Below are positions 53,615-63,499 of a DNA stretch of 64,000 nucleotides, piece after piece. Origin of the DNA: Gymnothorax reevesii (taxonomy: Eukaryota; Chordata; Actinopteri; Anguilliformes; Muraenidae); contig CM056573.1 of the NCBI GenBank assembly GCA_029721435.1, positions 153,099,947 through 153,163,946 of the forward strand. Reading direction: 5' to 3'. Every line of letters starts with the position of its first letter. Position 1 is the first letter of the stretch. Below the pieces are notes generated by a model. The model saw only the letters and a list, made by a program, of their open reading frames with translations, had not been told where the DNA came from and did not search any database. The translations under genes and the position numbers were made by a program.

Positions 53615-54535
53615 CATGGGCGTAAAAATGCGTATGGACGCTATGGACGTGTCCATACCAATATTTTGATGTGCTTAAAATGTCCACCATACCAATTTTG
53701 AATGGGGCATAGCACGGCATTCGGGACACTAAAGGTTAATTTTCCCCTCCTTAGTTCGGCCTCTCAAAGACGGCGTGTCATTGGTGGGGACAGCCTTGCT
53801 ATCTGTGATTGGCTCCCCTTCCTGTATCCATCATCATGACTAGGTTGTCATTGGTAAGTGGCTACGCGGTGAAAATAAAAAATAACAGCGTAATAACAGC
53901 GTCTACAGTCGCTGGCTCGGGGAATCATGTCTGACTCGGGCAGGAAAAGAAAAAAGGCGAACATTAGACATTATTTCACCCAGTCAATGGTAAGTTACTC
54001 GCACAAAATAGTCTTGTAAAAACCTGTTCAGACCGCGACGCATTTTCTCTTCCAAGCGCTCGATTTCATTGTTTTTCCAGTAGCACAGCATAAACCTCAA
54101 CATGCAGTGGCCTACTAACTTCCGTGCTTCCCATTCCCATGCTTGTCGTTTTGGAGGGGGGTGCGTTGCAGTCTGACACGGATTCTACTGAAACAGATTA
54201 ATCATGCTAAAAGTCTCATAGAGTGGAGTGACATAAGAACAGAAAATCTTTACATAATTTTTAGAATCCGCTCATCTTTAGCCCTATTCGGACGAGAGAA
54301 CAGAACGTGAGAGGGGTAGATCTTCACGCACGCACTGTTGTGAGTTGTGACAGTTGTCACGTGACCGCCATCTCCACAATGCATGTTGATGCATCTGAAT
54401 GCATTTTTACCCCACGTCTCCCCATAAAACTAGTCCCGTCCTAATAGGGCTTTAGATGGGATGGTTAGATTAATAATAATATAGAAGGACAATGTATTAT
54501 TAATGCAATAAACAGCCAGCCAGCCAGCATAAAAT

Positions 54536-54572
<37 letters not shown>

Positions 54573-54812
54573 GCAACAAGAGACAAAAATAGGTAGTGTT
54601 TCTTGATCATAAATTTTGTTTTACAGCCACAACACAGCAGCTCTGCAGATCAGTCTCCATCAGGCAGACAGGTATATTTCATGTGGAAATTAAGCAACAC
54701 ACTGTATTGCTGATTGATGAGGCTGTATTTTGAGTAGGTTATGTCATGACATAGGGAGGCATGGGAGGAAAATTATGTCCCCACCAATGCAAACACTATT
54801 ATTACGCCCTTG
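53615..54812 (+). mobile_element. Internally deleted hAT element (1198 bp) in the 5' LTR
   Basis: Flanked by TCCCGACC at 53607-53614 and 54813-54820, an 8-bp hAT target duplication. Inverted ends: CATGGGCGTAAAAAT on the left, and CAAGGGCGTAATAAT as the reverse complement of the right end, 13 of 15 identical. It retains two short exons of a transposase gene and a TTA microsatellite (54538-54572). The 3' LTR gives the exact empty site. Confidence 0.95.
53927..54671 (+). pseudogene. hAT transposase, first two exons only
   Basis: Exon 1 (53927-53989) starts at ATG and encodes 21 residues with a basic patch and hAT-like KRKKANIRHYFTQSM, then a consensus donor GTAAGT. Exon 2 (54627-54671) follows a TTTTACAG acceptor and encodes 15 residues (PQHSSSADQSPSGRQ) before a GTATAT donor. 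Both introns are phase 0, so the two exons join in frame. The KRKK...YF start resembles ZMYM1-type hAT transposases. The remaining coding sequence is deleted, leaving a non-autonomous element that keeps the ends. Confidence 0.6.
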
Positions 54813-54884
54813 TCCCGACCTATTGTCTGAATAAACGACTACGGCTTTGGATTTCCTGACTCGCGTTTGGTTCTTCTGTCAGTC

Positions 54885-55883
54885 ATGACAGAAAGATCTG
54901 ACCAGAGGATGGAACCAGCGAGTGACCCACTGCAGGCGGCAGTGAGCCAGCAGGGAGCTATGCTCGAATCCCAGCAACAACAACTGCTGGCGATTATGCA
55001 GCATCTGCAGTCTCTGACTCATTCCGTCAGCAACCTGACTATCCAAGCAAGGGCTACACCATCTGATGGCACGCCGCAACCCTCAGCTCCACCTATACCG
55101 GCACCACAAGCTCCTCCCACTCAGGAGCCCCGTCTACCACCCCCTGAGAGGTACGCAGGTGAACCAGGTACCTGCCACGCCTTCCTGACGCAATGTAAGC
55201 TCATCTTCCAACTCCAGCCAGCAACCTTCCCGTCAGAGCAATCCAGGGTGGCTTACATTATCACCCAGCTTACCGGGAGAGCAAAGCAGTGGGCAACGGC
55301 GGCGTGGGAGGCTGAGTTACCATGCACACGGACTGCGGAGTCACTAGCCGAGGAGATGACGAGGGTTTTTGATCGGTCCAAACATGGTCATGAGGCAGGA
55401 CGGGAGATCCTCCGCATCCGCCAGGGCGCCAGAACTGTCTCAGAATACTCAATCGATTTCCAGACCTTGGCTACCAATAGCAGCTGGGGCAGGGCCTCCC
55501 TGTATGATGCTTTTCTTAATGGATTATCTGATCCAGTGAAAGACGAACTACTGACTCGCGACCTGCCCGAAGATCTCAATCGGCTCATGGAGATGGTCAT
55601 CAGAGTGGACGCTCGTTTGGAGGAGAGGCGCAGAGCACGCCAATTCCGTGGAAGGGCGCTCAACCAAACATCCCCACCTCAGAACAAGTCTCCACCCCCC
55701 CCCCCCCCCCGTGGTGCCAGAAGCAATCAACCCTTTTCGGTGGAGGAGCCTATGCAGGTGGATCGGACTCGGATTTCCAGTGCGGAGAGGCAGAGACGGA
55801 GAAGGGAGAACGCCTGCTTTTACTGTGGCGGCGCCGGACATCAAATTAGGCATTGTCCAGTAAAAGCCAACGCCCACCAGTGA
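54885..55883 (+). CDS. gag: Chromovirus Gag
   Basis: The frame is open from 54867; the first ATG that fits is 54885 ([11 protein letters not shown]), whose initial six bases are the last of the LTR; the ATG at 54867 lies wholly in the LTR. The protein has a predicted coiled N-terminus ([20 protein letters not shown]), a proline-rich linker, a capsid-like helical region ([20 protein letters not shown] through [16 protein letters not shown] motifs, about residues 95-250 from 54867) and one CCHC knuckle [14 protein letters not shown] near the C-terminus that binds RNA. It ends in TGA at 55881-55883, overlapping an ATG in the pol frame. Length (about 330 residues) is normal for sushi-like Gag. 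This frame is intact. Confidence 0.85.
   Translation: MTERSDQRMEPASDPLQAAVSQQGAMLESQQQQLLAIMQHLQSLTHSVSNLTIQARATPSDGTPQPSAPPIPAPQAPPTQEPRLPPPERYAGEPGTCHAFLTQCKLIFQLQPATFPSEQSRVAYIITQLTGRAKQWATAAWEAELPCTRTAESLAEEMTRVFDRSKHGHEAGREILRIRQGARTVSEYSIDFQTLATNSSWGRASLYDAFLNGLSDPVKDELLTRDLPEDLNRLMEMVIRVDARLEERRRARQFRGRALNQTSPPQNKSPPPPPPRGARSNQPFSVEEPMQVDRTRISSAERQRRRRENACFYCGGAGHQIRHCPVKANAHQ
54893..54902 (+). promoter_or_regulatory. Self-priming type primer-binding site
   Basis: AAGATCTGAC begins two bases after the 5' LTR and is perfectly complementary to GTCAGATCTT at 53421-53430, near the expected 5' end of the transcript. No tRNA-like primer site (usually starting TGG) is found here. In Tf1/sushi elements the folded 5' end of the RNA is itself the primer. 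The core AGATCT is a palindrome. The site is also coding, overlapping gag codons 4-6. Confidence 0.65.
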
Positions 55884-56953
55884 TGAGAGGAGCATTGGTG
55901 GGCGTACTCCCTGAATCCTCCTCTAAAAACCGCACCTGCCTGCCTGTAACCATCGAATGGGATGGAGGGTCAAGAGGGACCACTGCCCTCATCGACACTG
56001 GGGCAGAGGAAAGCTTCCTGGATGCTAGCGTGGCGAGTCGATGGGGGATTCCTACACAACGGGTTGAACGTCCACGAATAGCCAACTCACTCAACGACCA
56101 GAAGATCGGCACTATCACCCACCTCACCATCCCGCTCAGACTGCTAGTTTCCGGCAATCACCAGGAGAGGATCCAGCTCTACATCATCGACTCGCCACAT
56201 GCACCGGTGATTCTGGGCCACCCCTGGATGAGAACCCACAACCCGGAAATTGACTGGGAGAGACACGTGATCCGGGCCTGGAGCCCATCATGCCTATACA
56301 GATGCCCCGGTCAAGCCCATGTCCCTGTCCTGAAGCAAGCATCTGAGGAGAGCCCGGACTTAAGCAAAGTCCCAACAGAATACCATGATTTCAAGGAGGT
56401 CTTCAGCAAGTCTCGCGCCATCGGCCTTCCCCCGCACCGGCCGTATGACTGTGCCATTGACCTTAAACCATGGACTACACCACCCAGGGGGCGACTGTTT
56501 TCATTGTCCCGCCCCGAGACGGTGGCGATGGAGAAGTATCTGAGGGAAGCCGTATCTGCCGGCATCATTCGACCTTCCTCCTCACCGGCTGGCGCTAGAT
56601 TCTTCTTCGTTAAGAAGAAAGACGGGTCACTCCGGCCATGTATTGATTATCGGGCACTCAACAACATCACAGTTAAGAACCGTTACCCCTTGCCTCTCAT
56701 GACTACGGCATTCGATCAACTCAGTGGAGCCAAGCTATTCACCAAATTGGAATTACGCAATGCTTATCACTTAGTGCGTATCCGTGAGGGCGATGAGTGG
56801 AAGACGGCCTTCAACACCACTACTGGCCACTGGGAGTACTTAGTCATGCCATTCGGACTCACCAATGCCCCCGCTGTGTTCCAAGGCCTAGTCAACGACG
56901 TGTTACGGGACTTTATCAACAGATTCATCTTTGTCTACCTTGACAATATATAA
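55853..56953 (+). pseudogene. pol: Chromovirus Pol part 1: protease and reverse transcriptase
   Basis: In the -1 frame relative to gag. The aspartic protease motif [13 protein letters not shown] is at about residues 46-58. Reverse transcriptase follows: [51 protein letters not shown], then [20 protein letters not shown], where the first catalytic aspartate of motif A is glutamate, [13 protein letters not shown], and FVYLDNI, where the second aspartate of the YLDD box is asparagine. A nonsense codon (TAA, 56951-56953) follows directly. The same frame continues beyond it. The enzyme would be inactive even if read through. Starting either by -1 frameshift from gag or from the ATG at 55883 is possible. 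Confidence 0.85.
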
Positions 56954-58498
56954 ATTTTTTCCCGCTACCAAGAGGAACACAGACGTCATGTCAGATTGGT
57001 CCTGCAGAGGCTTCTGGAGAACCGCCTATTCATCAAGGCTGAGAAGTGCGAGTTCTCATGCACCACAACCACCTTCCTGGGCTATGTCATCTCCACGGGG
57101 TCTCTCAATATGGATCCAGCTAAAGTAGAGGCAGTTACCAGTTGGCCTCAACCTGAAGATCGCAAGGCACTTCAACGGTTCCTTGGCTTCGCCAACTTTT
57201 ATAGGAGGTTCATCAGGAACTATAGTTCGGTCGCCGCTCCTCTAACAGCACTCACCTCCTCCAAGTCCCGGTTTGTATGGGGAGAGAAGGCGGCTACTGC
57301 ATTCAGACGGCTCAAATGCCTGTTTACCACGGCACCTATCCTGATCCATCCTGACCCCAATGCTCAGTTCATAGTGGAGGTGGATGCCTTTAACATCGGA
57401 GTAGGAGCTGTGCTCTCTCAAAGATCGGGCCTGGACAACAAAGTACACCCATATGCGTTCTTTTCAAGACGTCTTAGTCCTGCTGAGGAGAATTATGACA
57501 TCGGAAACCGAGAGTTACTTGCTGTCAAACTTGCTTTGGAGGAGTGGCGTCAGTGGCTGGAAGGAACTGAGATACCGTTTCAAGTCTGGACAGATCATAA
57601 GAACCTAGAGTTTCTCTCATCAGCCAAGAGACTTAACCCTAGACAGGCCCGATGGGCCTTATTCTTCTCCCGCTTCAACTTCACCCTCACCTTTCGACCT
57701 GGATCCAAGAATATCAAGCCTGACGCCCTCTCAAGAAAGTTCGAGGTCTCTACCAATGACGAACTCCCAGACACCATCCTGCCCTCACAAGTTGTGGTCA
57801 ATGCGGTTGAGATGGACATTGAGCGAGAGGTTCAAGAAGCCCAAGGGGACTCTGGCAATCCCAGTGACTGCCCTGACCACAGACTGTTTGTACCAGAGTC
57901 CATGCGCCCTCAAGTTCTCCGTTGGGGACACTCTTCTCAACTCTCCTGTCACCCGGGTAGAGGGCGCACTCTCCACTTCATTCGCCGCAAATTCTGGTGG
58001 CCACACATGAACAAAGATATCCTGGACTTTGTATCCACCTGTTCTACCTGTGCCCAGGCTAAAACCACCAATCAACCACCTCAAGGACTTCTCCAGCAAC
58101 TTCCCATCTCACACCGCCCTTGGTCACATATTTCCGTCGACTTCATCACTGGCCTACCCCCCTCCAACCATAATACCACCATCCTCACCATTGTGGACCG
58201 TTTCTCTAAAGCTGTGCACTTCATACCGCTCACCAAGCTCCCCTCTGCCTCTGAAACTGCATCTCTGTTAGTTTAGCATGTCATCAGACTCCATGGCATT
58301 CCCTCTGATATTGTGTCTGACAGAGGTCCTCAGTTCTCTGCCCGCTTCTGGAAGGCTTTTTGCAAGTTGCTTGGAACATCTGCCAGCCTCAGTTCAGGCT
58401 TCCATCCCCAAACCAATGGCCAAACTGAACGTGCAAACCAAAGCATCGAGACAGTCCTCAGGTGCCTGTGTTCACACTGTCCATCCAGTTGGAGCTAA
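56954..58498 (+). pseudogene. pol: Chromovirus Pol part 2: thumb, RNase H, integrase
   Basis: Same frame as part 1. It includes the thumb ([40 protein letters not shown]), RNase H ([66 protein letters not shown]), and integrase: the HHCC zinc-binding part ([28 protein letters not shown]) and catalytic triad in [26 protein letters not shown] and [18 protein letters not shown] at 58274-58276 lies between the first and second catalytic integrase residues and a TAA ends the stretch at 58496-58498. No frameshift occurs in these 1.5 kb. Confidence 0.85.
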
Positions 58499-59202
58499 CA
58501 ACTACCATGGGCGGAGTACGCCATCAACAGTCATACCTCCTCCTCTTCACAACTATCACCCTTCGAATGCTGTATGGGGTATCAACCTCCCATCTTCCCC
58601 AGCCAGGAGGAGGAGGTGGGAGTTCCGTCAGCCGTTGCCTTCATCCGTCGATGCAAGCGCACCTGGAGGATGGTACGTACTAACCTGCTCAAGGCGGCAG
58701 CCCGAACCCAGTTACTGGCGGATCGTAGGCGTACTCCGGCCCCGGTTTACAGGATTGGGCAAAAAGTCTGGCTCTCCACTAAGGACATCCCTATTCACGG
58801 GGGTACTCGTAAGTTGGCACCCCGCTACTTTGGACCCTTTTCCATAGTCAAGATCATCAGCCCCACGGCTGTACGCCTTCGACTCCCATCCACCATGAGA
58901 CGCCTTCACCCTACCTTCCACGTTTCTAGAATCAAGCCTGCTGTCAACAATCCCCTACACGAGGATCCGGCTCCCCCCCCCCACCCCGCATCATTGATGG
59001 CGGTGAAACCTTTACCGTCCGACGCATCTTGGACTGCCGTCGTCGGGGCCGTGGGCTCCAATATCTCATTGACTGGGAGGGCTATGGCCCCGAGGAGAGA
59101 TCCTGGATTCCAGCCCGCTTCATCATGGACAAATCTTTAATACGTGAGTTTCATAAAGACCATCTTGTGCCGTCAGCTAAGAACGCCCAGAGGCGTTCAT
59201 AG
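58499..59202 (+). pseudogene. pol: Chromovirus Pol part 3: integrase C-terminus and chromodomain
   Basis: After the TAA at 58496 the same frame continues ([69 protein letters not shown]), the usual integrase C-terminal GPF/Y-like module. At a run of ten C (58973-58982) the frame shifts, and the following frame (58987-59202) encodes a chromodomain: [35 protein letters not shown], then a stop at 59200-59202. Chromodomains in this position steer integration to chromatin and define chromoviruses. The frameshift is in a homopolymer, where replication or sequencing error is common. Confidence 0.85.
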
Positions 59203-59211
59203 GAGGGGGGG
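59203..59211 (+). promoter_or_regulatory. Polypurine tract
   Basis: GAGGGGGGG immediately after the pol stop codon, separated from the 3' LTR by TAC. It is the normal primer for plus-strand DNA synthesis in LTR retrotransposons. Confidence 0.8.
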
Positions 59212-59214
59212 TAC

Positions 59215-60322
59215 TGTCATAATCTGTATTTTTTCTTGTTTCATTATGCTCATGTCTTGTTTTAGTTCTGTGCCTGGCTTTGCCATGATTATGGATTTCT
59301 GTGTTTAGTGACCATTGCTCTGACTGACCATTCTTAGGATTATGTATTGTATTTTGGTAGTTTGGATTTCCTTGTTTTATTATTTTTCATGTTTAGATCA
59401 TTAGTTATCTTGCCATGTCTTCCTTTCCATGCATAGCACCTCGTCTGCTCCAGTCATGTCATGTACGTCTTCTATGTATTTAAGCAATGCATTTCCCTGT
59501 CCGCGTTATAGCATCTATTCGGTGATTTCTGTGGGTTTTCGTGGTTTCCGAAAATCTTCCTTCACGTCTCGTTTCCTGTAATTCCCGCTATTCTCAGATT
59601 AACATATTAATTAAGACTAATACTTCATGTTACGTAATGTCATTACTAACATAGACTAATATACTCATCCTGAGTACTTCTGTGAATTAATATTCACCTG
59701 TCATGTAATGGTGTGTAAATATCACGTTGTTCGTTTTTACTAATGCTCTTTGCATTCGCTCTAGTCTGTAAACTCCGCCCTCCCGTTTCCTATCCCTGAC
59801 TCTGCTGATTACTGCAATCTCTCGCACCTGTTTTACCTCGAGCTGCCTCTCGTTCTATTATTCACTAAGGCAACTCCCTAATCGGAGTCCGTTTTCATGT
59901 TTAGGATTGGTCTGTCAATTGTGATGCGTGATCATGGTTTGTCTTTCCCTCATGTGCTCATTATATTTAATTGTTTAGCAACTCCCACCCATCCTATTCC
60001 CCGCCTAGTTTAGTCATTTCTTTGAGTATATAAATGTCTCATTTCACTGCAGAGCTTTGTCAGATCTTCATTCCTTTTCTCCTTGCCTGTGCTTTGTATT
60101 CTCATCTAGATTCCCGTGTACAACTATAGCCTGTATCTGACTGATTACTCTTTTGCTTAGCCCTTTTGTTTTGGTTGCTGCATTTATTGATTTTTCGTGT
60201 ACGAACCTTGCCTGCCTGACTACGTCTCTGTGCTACCCCTGGCTTCCCGACCTATTGTCTGAATAAACGACTACGGCTTTGGATTTCCTGACTCGCGTTT
60301 GGTTCTTCTGTCGGTCATGACA
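59215..60322 (+). repeat. 3' LTR of the chromovirus (1108 bp)
   Basis: Starts TGTCATAATC and ends GGTCATGACA, with the TATA box and presumed start as in the 5' LTR. It is uninterrupted and shows the empty hAT site. A polyadenylation signal AATAAA is at about 60261-60266, in the position expected for the end of the transcript. Confidence 0.95.
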
Positions 60323-60327
60323 CAAAT

Positions 60328-60900
60328 TGTCCCAAACTCCTGATTATCACGCTCCTGTAAGCTGCCATTTTGGAACAGGCACCAACGAGAGTGTGCGAGA
60401 TTCCCTGCAAGTATTACGAAAACAGGCACCTTAGCCACAATATTCAATAGTAAACAATAACACACAGATATTGCAAAGACAACAATAGAATATGAAAAAG
60501 GTCATTCAGAATGGTAGAATTTTAATTTTAAAATTGAGTAGCTGAGCGTCAACCACATAACTGCAGCACAGCATGAAACATTAGTGACTATGACAGCTAG
60601 CTGGAGCGGCAAAGAAAGTTTGGTTTGGTCAGTATCAGAGGGTTCGTATGAAATGGATCATTCAGACACCAATGGAAACTGTGAGAAACTTACTGTATTT
60701 GTACAAGCCGTATGCATCAGAGGCTGATGCTGAAAACACTGAGAGTGACAGTGACCAAGGCGCCACTGGCTAGGCTTCTGGTATAGCTGTCGATTTGACG
60801 CGACTGAATGATGTCGAATGGTATGTTAAAAAAGTGGCATCTCGTTTGTTTTAATTGTCATCTCTTCCTGTAGAACTAACGTTAAATATTTTCAGGTTGC
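60328..60900 (+). pseudogene. Weak candidate: TE-type exon with P2X7-tail-like style
   Basis: Between about 60585 and 60818 two frames give pieces YEMDHSDTNGNCEKL and KPYASEADAENTESDSDQG followed, after a stop, by TRLNDVEW at a possible donor (GTATGTT). The order (acidic patch, then R-L-N-D-x-E-W) resembles the start of fish transposon-borne proteins with a P2X7-tail-like cysteine domain. There is no cysteine domain here. Support is weak. The rest of the stretch is unassigned. Confidence 0.25.
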
Positions 60901-61247
60901 CTCATAGACATATATACACTAGATTGCTGATAGGGTATGCTCGGGTGAAGCATCTGCGGTGTATGCACCCCGGAGCAAAATTCGCTCATGTGTATGAATA
61001 TGCATGAATTTATCTGAGGCTTCACGCCAGTGTTGTGCAAGTTACTTTTGTGTTAAAAGGGATGTTTACACTTGGATCGATCACGTATTCTCATATGACA
61101 GCTGTGACTGCAGAATCGTAGAACCAGATGGTGGCAACGTTGTGACCATCTTCCTGTTCAATTTGTATGCAAGGCTCTTGTGCACCTGAAGAGGGTAGAC
61201 ATAGGAAGGAACCCCAACAGGGCCTGGACTTGTTTGCGATGGAATAG

Positions 61248-61616
61248 TTGTGTGAAAAGTATAATCGTATCCTTGGTGTTAAGCTTGGCAGTTTGCCGAG
61301 GACAGACGCCTCAGCTCTTAAAGACTGTGATCATGTGCAGCTTTATGTTGATGGTAGGTTTGAGGAATTTACTGAATGCATTCATACTGCTGCCTTAGAG
61401 TTGGGCTATTGTCAGAAATCTTTTTTTAAACCCAAAGCGTACTGGTGTGCAGATCCTGGTTACTTACGGGACATTAAAGGCTTCTGGTGGAACCTGTGGG
61501 TGGAAAATGACAGTCCCAGAAGGTGTGGGGTGTTTGATTGTTGGAAATTTGCTAAGAAGCAGTTCCGTGACGCAAATGTTTTCGCAGCATGTTCAAAAAA
61601 CCCATCCAGGAGTTGA
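61248..61616 (+). pseudogene. LINE Y linker between endonuclease and reverse transcriptase
   Basis: A 122-residue open frame: RTDASALKDCDHVQLYVDGR, LGYCQKSFFKPKAYWCADPG and NDSPRRCGVFDCWKFAKKQF. The W-x-N-L-W-V-E-N and FDCWKFAKKQFR pieces are the type of basic linker found before the reverse transcriptase in this LINE group. It has no known enzymatic domain. Confidence 0.55.
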
Positions 61617-61821
61617 ACAGTCTGTTTCGGGTCGGGAAAGGTAAGAAGTGGTTCTCGAATACTCACTAGAAGCGATCTGGGAATTATAGACCTTCTAGTA
61701 ATCTGAATGCTGAGGATTTCTCATAGCACTATAGTGAAATGATGAAGGATGACTATGATCTCGACCCTAGTAAATTTGAGATTAGCAATTGTATTAAACT
61801 AAATTTTGGTCCAACTGTGAT

Positions 61822-62367
61822 GTGTATTCTGAAAGTGTGATTGCCAAAGACAAGATTTGCGAGGGTATTCGTGCTCTGAAACATGGCGAGTCTGCTGGCA
61901 TTGTCGGTGTGACTGCAGAACATCTCCAGTACGGCCTGTCTGCTGTGCCTACCAGTATCCTGAGCAACCTGTTCTCAGTCATTCTTGGTTGCCATGTCAT
62001 TGGCAGTGACATGTTGATTGGAACCATTATACCTGTGTTAAAAAATCCTGGACTTAATCCGAATGATCCAGCTAATTACCTCCCCACTACTATTAGTACA
62101 AATTTTTCGAAACTCACTGAAATACTTCTCATGCCTGATAATACCTGTTGCAGTAGGACTCAGTTTGGCTTCAGAGAAGGTCTGGGAACTGACCAGGCGT
62201 GTTCTTTTTTACACGAATCAGTGCAATGTTTTAATAATAAGGGCAGTGCAGTGTATGTATGTAGTCTAGATGCCCAGAAATGTTTTGATCGGGTCTGGCA
62301 TGATGGTCGATTTTATAAATTTTTATCTAGAATTACTTTTATCCATTGGTTGTTTTTATATGAATAG
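61822..62367 (+). pseudogene. LINE Y reverse transcriptase, fingers and motif A (copy B)
   Basis: A 181-residue frame: VIAKDKICEGIRALKHGESA, GVTAEHLQYGLSA, SDMLIGTIIPVLKNPGLNP, PANYLPTTISTNFSKLTEIL, TQFGFREGLGTDQACSFLHE and VYVCSLDAQKCFDRVWHDGR. The last is motif A with its catalytic aspartate. The frame ends at 62367 and motif B follows in another frame (GVESGAFNVTRGICLGSLLS). Motif C is deleted. Homologous to 26575-26905 on the opposite strand. Confidence 0.75.
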
Positions 62368-63129
62368 TACTCATAGATGTGATAAGATGGAATGGTGTTG
62401 AAAGTGGTGCTTTTAATGTAACAAGAGGCATATGCCTGGGCAGTTTATTGTCCCCTGTATTTTTCACAATGTTCATAGACAATCTGTTGCAAGACCTCTC
62501 CAAAAGTAAATATGGTGTAAGAATTTCAAATTATCTGTTAGTAGGGACTCCCCTGCTTGTAATGTTAATGTAGCACTGCTGTCTAAGTATCTGGTGCACA
62601 GGGGTGATCAGACTGTTGGCACCTTGATGCACAACATAAAAGATGGCCACTCCTTTGTCATGGCTGCATATTCGCGTAAGACATCTGTGCCGGGTTTGCA
62701 TGGTGCCGTGTCTATCACTGAAGATGGGGTTGTGGACTCCTTGAGGAGTCTCGTCTTCAGTAACGGGTATGGTGTCCCGGACTCGGCAGAGCATGTCATG
62801 TTAAAATTCTAGTCCGTATTTTATTATGTTTTAGTTTGTGTTTCTCTTTCCTTCGTGTATATTCTGTATTCTCCTTTCGAGGAGGTTTTTAAAGTAAATA
62901 AATGAATGAATAACTAAATAATAATCTGGTACACCAAGAGAATATGCATTGTGCCAGGTTCTGGCTGATTGCTATTTTCCACCTGTAGTCCCTGGGCGGG
63001 TTGATGAAATAGCGCTTAGAAAATTAGTATGGAAAAAGAATATTATTAAATAGGATTACAGAACAAGGCAGAGAGACCATATATTAAATTGATAAATATA
63101 AATTCAACAGGACAGGACAGGTTGCCCCC

Positions 63130-63143
63130 CAACACACACACAC

Positions 63144-63181
<38 letters not shown>

Positions 63182-63194
63182 GCACACACACACG
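63130..63194. repeat. CA microsatellite
   Basis: About 30 units with a few CG substitutions. Confidence 0.95.
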
Positions 63195-63198
63195 CACT

Positions 63199-63486
63199 TC
63201 ATAAATGTGTACACTCTTGTCTTGACAATAGCCAACATTTGAAAAGATGTGAGAAGGCGTGGGAACTTCTACATGAAGTAATGTCTGTTGGCAGAGTATT
63301 CCATTGAGTCATGGCAATACAAGAAAATGATGACTTACCTAATGCAGTTTTGCATTGGGGTACACTACACCCACCCCTTGTAACAGATCTTCTTGTTCTT
63401 GCTGACTTTTCAGAACCGAGGGTAACATATTTTGTCAAGGGTGGGAGCAGCAACATTGTGAATAATTTTAAAAAGTAAGCAGACAT
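63199..63486 (-). pseudogene. LINE ORF2 C-terminal fragment (X element, copy B)
   Basis: A 95-residue minus-strand frame: KYVTLGSEKSARTRRSVTRG, GCSVPQCKTALGKSSFSCIA and MTQWNTLPTDITSCRSSHAF, ending with RQECTHL and a stop. The W-N-x-L-P-x-x-I pattern near the C-terminus is found at the end of ORF2 in several fish LINE groups. No reverse transcriptase is recognised upstream within the window. The inverted copy at 23290-23720 is frame-shifted. Confidence 0.5.
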
Positions 63487-63499
63487 TTGAGTGCTTTAT

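Larger units (their letters stand above)
52577..54890 (+). repeat. 5' LTR of the chromovirus, interrupted by a hAT
   Basis: Starts TGTCATAATC and ends GTCATGACA. It includes a TATA box at 53389-53396 and the presumed transcription start near 53421. The hAT element at 53615-54812 lies downstream of the start site, within the R/U5 part, flanked by duplicated TCCCGACC. Confidence 0.95.
52577..60322 (+). mobile_element. Complete Tf1/sushi-type chromovirus (Ty3/gypsy LTR retrotransposon)
   Basis: Order: 5' LTR (52577-54890, holding a hAT element), primer site (54893-54902), gag (54885-55883), pol with protease, reverse transcriptase, RNase H, integrase and chromodomain (55853-59202), polypurine tract (59203-59211), 3' LTR (59215-60322). 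The 5-bp duplication CAAAT flanks it (52572-52576 and 60323-60327). Removing the hAT and its 8-bp duplication leaves a 5' LTR of 1108 bp, exactly the length of the 3' LTR; I count about 11 substitutions between them (about 1%). A C-terminal chromodomain and self-priming site define the Tf1/sushi chromoviruses. pol carries three nonsense codons and one frameshift, so this copy cannot move by itself. Confidence 0.95.
60990..62925 (+). mobile_element. LINE Y copy B (non-LTR retrotransposon), decayed
   Basis: Plus-strand copy of the LINE at 23.8-27.0 kb, extending further 5'. Order: endonuclease C-terminus (TWIDHVFSYDSCDCRIVEPD at about 61060-61130 with a frame-shifted DHLPV after it), linker (61248-61616), reverse transcriptase (61822-62580), C-terminus (62594-62812) and a 3' end with AAATGAAT repeats at about 62895-62915. 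About 590 bp containing the YADD motif and thumb is missing at about 62535. 5'-truncated within the endonuclease. Confidence 0.75.

Noticed and set aside
55548..56157. Minus-strand frames of over 100 codons across gag and pol
   Set aside because: GC-rich antisense shadows; plus-strand gag and pol motifs are unambiguous.
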